Source: Lycium barbarum (lineage: Eukaryota > Streptophyta > Magnoliopsida > Solanales > Solanaceae). Taken from it: 64,000 nt of DNA. Below, one piece after another: positions 59,281-64,000 of the stretch. The notes under the pieces were generated by a model. The model ran no database searches. It was given only the letters and a program-made list of their open reading frames with translations, and had not been told where the DNA came from. Position numbers and translations under genes: made by a program. Where the stretch lies: NCBI RefSeq assembly GCF_019175385.1, contig NC_083337.1, positions 44,678,938 to 44,742,937 on the forward strand, in the 5' to 3' direction. Each line of letters opens with the position of its first letter. The stretch's first letter is position 1.

Positions 59281-59761
59281 TAAAAAGAACTTATAGATTA
59301 TGATTTGAGATCCCTTACCACTATAAATGGCAATCATATTTTAAACTTTTTGAAGGAGTTAATAAAATTTCATAATCTCAATTTATTCATTAGTTTGAAT
59401 TAGGATTTGTATACCAATAATTAATTTTCCTTCTATTTTTACAGTTCCGTCTCAATTCGCACCCAACCAAATAAAAAGAAAGAGACTAAAATAGAAACAT
59501 TATTATCCTACTTATATCAATTCCAATAGAACTCAAATACTATTCTATCCTTCCATTCCATCATTGTTTCGATAAAAAGGAGCTTCACACCCATTTAGAA
59601 AGTCCACTAAACCTATTTAAATGGAGATAATAATCATGAAATAAATAGGACATAACTGAATTAGTAGAAGCCAAATTGGTGCTTCCTTTTATGATGTAGT
59701 TGTTTCCTTTTGCAAACATCTAAGATTTGTGCATAATGCATAAACATTGATTCATCGAAAT
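59281..59761. other. AT-rich spacer, nothing recognised
   Basis: This 481-bp stretch has no frame of length, no repeat and no LTR motif. It may be a piece of the original host sequence. Confidence 0.5.
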
Positions 59762-62383
59762 TCTCATGACCGAGTCGGAGGGCCGCGACGAGCGCCCGGT
59801 GCTATCCCACCCTGGCACCCCTTATCATACATTTACATTTACATCTAGGTGAGCCACATATTAAATCATACTTTCTATCCATCAATCACACTATTTCCAT
59901 TGGGCCACAATACATATATTCATATCACCATTAATAGCAATGCCCATAGCAATGTACATAAGCCGACGAGGCTAACAAAATGATATCCAAAATATAGGCC
60001 GACAAGGCCAAATACATCTAACCATATACACATGTGTACGAGCATCTAAGGAGAGTATGCCATATCATATAGGCGGGACAGGACCCTGCTATGCCCATAA
60101 ATATGTACACAAAAGAATCAATACCAAAAGCTATAGCTCCGAATGAAATGGAGCTCCGCTATGCAGTCCCTGAGAAATATAGCTAAGGGTCAAGCCTGTC
60201 TCCCTGGCCACCTGCGGGCATGACGCAGCGTCCACAAACAAAAAGGACGTCAGTACGAAGAATGTATTGAGTATGTAAAGCATGATCAATATCATTATAG
60301 GAGCATAATAAGCGACATAAGGGATATCATAATATGGAAGATAGTAGTATCCTCGTCATAAGCACTTACTTGCCTTTCATAGGGACTTTCCATTTCTAAT
60401 GCGTGATTGTGTACATACATCCATATCCGTATCTGTATTCATATCCGTACTCATTTACATTTCGTATCCATAATCGTATTCATATACGTATTCTTATTTG
60501 TATTCGTATCATATTCGTATTCATACTCATATCTATGTCATGTACCTATCCATATCATATACATAGTCATATCATATACATATCATTTACATAGCATACC
60601 CGACCACGAAGGTTCGGCGTTTCACGTACCCGACCATGGCGAGGCTCGGTTATCATACATACCTGGCCACCCAAGGCTCAGTGTTGCACATACCTGGCCC
60701 TACCAAGGCTCAGTGTTATCCGTACCCAACTGCAGAGGTGCGCGCGCGTTTCATAAATATATACATTCTACCAGGCCTGATAAGCTCGGGGTTCCATAAT
60801 AGTCATACATAGGCACATATACATAATAGCTCATAAGCATCTTTAGTATTATCACTATTATCATCGTCATCGTTATCATCATCGCTATTATCGTTGTTAT
60901 CATTATCGTTGTTCATTACATCTATCCTTATAGGATTATTCGTCATATGAGGAATTTAGTACAATCGTAATACATATCAAGAATCATGAGCTTAGTAGCT
61001 TTGAAGATAGAATAATTTGGAGGACATCATAGGCTCATAGAAGAATAGATATTTGGGCAAAGAACCATTCCTTATGAAAGAAGGGTTAGCCTTACATACC
61101 TTTCCGTTCAACTATTTTATCACTTGCACGTTCTCCTTTAATGCTCAGGTTTCTACCTTCATTAGAGTTATACTATCATTAGAAATCGATAGCTTAACAT
61201 ACATGACTAAAGCTAGAGAGAATTTGACAGCATCTCCTTTATTTATACGACTTCCTCCATATCATATATTAACTCCCAAACGTTAATAATACATTCACAA
61301 TATCATAACAATAGTCTTTATTTATCCTCATTAACTATATTTCTCAATTCACTTCCAATCACCCATATCCATGGTCATAGCACACGACTATGTTCATTCA
61401 CATACAATGCCTATCTCATGTTCTTAACATCATTTACAACATGATTACAATCATATCATATCACGAATCATTACTCAATCCAAACTATTACTCAAAGATG
61501 ACACTATTCCTACATTTAAGACCCATTTTCTATATTCTTCTACAATCCAAGTGTTTCAACTTTCAAATACCTTAAACAACATGGAAATACCATAAAACTT
61601 ACCTTAGATGGTGTGGGAATGAATCTTGAGTGGAAATACTTCACTTGAACCAAACCCTAGTTCTCCTCCAATGGAATTTCTTGTGGTCCTCTAGCCCTTG
61701 GATGCTTTCTAACACATAAACACTTGATTTGTAGTCTTTGATCTTTGTGTTCTCTTGGACTTGAGTGGAATATTCTTAGAGAAGGGGGTTTAAGCTCTCA
61801 ACACTTGTAGAATATGAAAAATGAAGTAAAAGAACCCAAGACATCTATTTATACAAACATTGAAAATCAGCCCGTCGGGACTTCGACGTACACTTATACG
61901 GTCCGTATAATATTGTACGGATCGTATAAGTGGTCGTGGTTCACCAACCAGAAAATCAACTCCCTGCTGGGAGTTATACGGACACCTTATACAGACCGTA
62001 TAAAGTTATACGGACCATAAGTGGTCGTATAACTCCATTTCTCTGAATTGGTTTTCCGTCGTTTCGTTCGATCTCCAATCCTTATGGAACCTTCTTAACA
62101 CTTGTATAATACTCCATTGGCCATACAATAGGATCTATGTCAGCCCTTTAAAACATCACCACATAAACATTAGCTAAATCATAGCGGAACCTTTCCGAAC
62201 ACGACTTACGTTTCGCTCCCTTCAACAAACTAGACTTCACATATTCCTAGAACTTCAAAATATAATTGCATGAACCTCAAGCCATCTAATCCTTTGCTTA
62301 ACCTCGTAGGGATTTCATAATCACCTTAAGCTCACATTATCCTATCCACAAGGCAACATATACGGAATTTCCGAGGTGTAACA
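59762..62383 (-). mobile_element. 3' LTR of a minus-strand chromovirus
   Basis: It runs from TCTCATGACCGAG (family TGTCATGACC) to CCGAGGTGTAACA, 2622 bp. A C-run (minus purine tract) and a pol end follow on the right. It contains a hairpin at 60250-60270 with one stem change, CATATCCGTATT-type short repeats at 60415-60600, an array at 60602-60790, and palindromes at 61890-62030. Confidence 0.82.
60602..60790. repeat. Degenerate tandem repeat (TACCCGACCA...AGGCTCGGTGTT)
   Basis: About five imperfect units of roughly 40 bp with CGACC or TGGCC and GGCTCAGTGTT words. It occupies the array position of this LTR family. Confidence 0.8.
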
Positions 62384-63182
62384 TTCTCCCCCCCCCCCCC
62401 CCCCCCTTAAGAACATTCATCCTCGAATGTTAAGTCTTCGGGGATTCTATAAAAATTTTGCCAGAGTTTCCCCTATAATATGGCACTGCCATCCTGTCAC
62501 AACAGCCCATAATAACAATGCATCACAGGGCCACAACATAATAGCAATAGAATTTGGCCACACACGGCCCAAATGCATAAAAAGAAAATATACATACCTT
62601 ATGATCTTGATGTCTCATCTTGGATCTCTTCTTCTAGGGGCTGAAATAAATGTGGGTACTTGGATCTCATAATTTCTTCCGCTTCCCATGTCATTTCTTC
62701 TCGTTTATTGTTTCTTCATAAAACCTTAACTGATGCTACTTCTTTGTTTCTAAGCCTCCATACTTGCTTATCTAGTATGGCAATGGGTACCTCTTCATAA
62801 GTCAACTTTTCTGTCACTTGAACATCATTTATTGGCACGATCCTAGTAGGATCTCCAACACATTTACGAAGCATTGAGACATGGAAAACTGAGTGAACCG
62901 ACTCTAAGTCAGGACGTAGATCTAACTCATAGGACACTTTGCCTACTTTGGGCACAATCTCATAAGGCCCAATGTATCGAGGACTGAGCTTCCCCTTTTT
63001 GCCAAATCTCATTACACCATTCATTGGTGACACTTTCAAGAATACCCAATCTTTCACTTGGAACTCTAAATCCCTTCGACGATTATCCGCATAGGACTTT
63101 TGACAACTTTGGGCTGCTAATAACCGATCTTGTATGAGCTTAAATTTCTCTAAGGCTTGCTGGACCAAGTCTGGCCCTATCA
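62384..63182 (-). pseudogene. Chromovirus pol end pseudogene (integrase tail and chromodomain)
   Basis: Minus-strand frame from 63182: GLIGPDLVQQALEKFKLIQD, RLLAAQSCQKSYADNRRRDL, VSPMNGVMRFGKKGKLSPRY, IGPYEIVPKVGKVSYELDLR, VFHVSMLRKCVGDPTRI and LTYEEVPIAILDKQ. It then continues past one TGG-to-TGA stop near 62716 into EEMTWEAEEIMRSKYPHLF and a stop near 62605. This is the best-preserved pol end in the window. Upstream sequence is gone: at about 63183 it joins the middle of an LTR. A 19-base C-run at 62388-62406 lies at the purine tract. Confidence 0.92.
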
Positions 63183-63834
63183 ACCCCGCCATGCCCATAT
63201 ATACACAAAAGAATAGTACCAGCTGAGTTGTAGCTCCGAAACAAGTGGAGCGCTCCTGTGCAATCGCTAATGAAGCAGCCTAGGGGTCCGGTCCGTATTC
63301 ATGTCTACCTGTGGGCATGAATGCAACGTCCACAAATAAAAGGACGTTAGTACGAATAATGTGACGATTAGGTAAGGCATGAGTAACAAAGTGATGAAAG
63401 TATGAAGATAACATAAGATAAAGAGATTAATCTATATCTCTGAATTCCTCTTAAGGCGGATGTCATGCATGCTTAGCTTTTAAAAAACATATTTCCAGAC
63501 ATACATATATAGTACCGTATCCGGCCATATACGCTCGGTGTTATCATCATATTATCATCATCCCGCGTGTAGGGCATCCCGCGTCTGGGGTAACATCATA
63601 ACCTTCCCACTGTGGTGGTGTGCACATCTACGTGCCTACCCAACCGACTATAGCGCTACGCGTTGTGAGAAAATACATACATATATATATAAAGCATGCA
63701 TGAGAGCCCAAATGAAAGATATAACTCTATCGGAGTGACGTAAGGTCGGTAAACCTCCGATTGCCATTATGGAATCATTATCATCACTATATCTCACCTT
63801 GAAGGAACAATTACCATAAGATGAGATCAACAAC
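63183..63834 (-). mobile_element. LTR middle fragment (minus)
   Basis: It starts abruptly at the LTR word CCCCGCCATGCCC. It includes a damaged first hairpin near 63343 (GTACTGA reads GTGACGA) and an intact TGACG hairpin at 63729-63761. It is cut on the right by a plus-strand LTR start. Confidence 0.75.
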
Positions 63835-64000
63835 TGTTACACCTCTTAGTTTTGTACATTGAGATTTGTTAGGTGTTAGTTGTTCAATTGTGGACATTGG
63901 AGATATTTCCTAGGGTATATGAGGTTATATGTGCCTATTTTATAGTTATGGGGGTTTAAGTTCATGTAATAGGTTATGGAAGGATTGGAGAACAAGTGAA
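63835..64000 (+). mobile_element. Start of a plus-strand LTR, runs off the window
   Basis: It begins TGTTACACCTCTTAG at 63835 and continues to the last base. It interrupts the minus-strand LTR fragment. Nothing more can be said without the following sequence. Confidence 0.65.

Overview
The window is a stack of nested, decayed plant LTR retrotransposons. I found no intact protein-coding gene and no convincing host gene. All recognisable coding sequence belongs to mobile elements: Ty3/gypsy chromovirus gag and pol, one Tat-type gag leader, and one DUF4283 (LINE-associated) reading frame. All of it carries stops, frameshifts or insertions. The LTR style (ends like TGTTACACC...GGTCGTGACA), the tRNA-Met-type primer sites (TGGTATCAGAGC), the Del/Tekay-like chromovirus proteins and the DUF4283 frame suggest repeat-rich pericentromeric or intergenic DNA of a dicot. 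A member of the Solanaceae is the likely source. That assignment is inference from family style, not proof.

Layout. Positions 198-23588 hold one minus-strand chromovirus: 5' LTR 21005-23588, primer site 20990-21001, gag 20604-19524, protease and reverse transcriptase 9327-7717, RNase H and integrase 6971-5800, integrase end and chromodomain 3333-2267, and a 3' LTR running left from 2266. It is broken by three insertions: a solo LTR in the integrase core (3334-5799), a PIF/Harbinger-like element in pol (6972-7716), and a plus-strand solo LTR in the gag zinc knuckle (9328-19523). That solo LTR carries a complete non-coding LTR element (9531-18114). The complete element has a GAGTT target duplication, a primer site, a purine tract and a 5S-rRNA-derived block in its internal region. 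The chromovirus itself sits in the 3' LTR of an older chromovirus (23589-25496). That one abuts a further LTR and a non-coding internal region (25497 to about 29260).

Positions 29260-33242 look like a Tat-type LTR and other AT-rich non-coding DNA. Next come a Tat primer site and gag fragment (33243 to about 33800), a plus-strand chromovirus pol end with its LTR (about 33800 to about 35127), and a possible LINE 3' end (35128-35494). Positions 35495-53289 hold a plus-strand composite. A foreign LTR start is fused to the 5' LTR of a plus-strand element (to 47898), followed by a non-coding internal region and a 3' LTR (50058-53289). The 5' LTR contains two solo LTRs (39409-42306 and 42577-47825), and the second contains a third (43263-46000). 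The 3' LTR preserves both empty sites. The composite ends inside a DUF4283 pseudogene (53290-53931). Another solo LTR follows (54064-57228), then a plus-strand LTR with a 189-bp hAT MITE (58533-58721), a minus-strand LTR with a chromovirus pol end (59762-63182), and two LTR fragments to the window end.

The history is repeated insertion followed by LTR-LTR recombination: six solo LTRs with target duplications against one complete element. Illegitimate recombination and C-to-T decay have also acted. The least expected signals are small inverted repeats kept across otherwise diverged LTR families, one with a compensatory stem change; a conserved AG|GTATGTAAGG splice-donor-like block; and the 5S-derived block inside the non-coding element.
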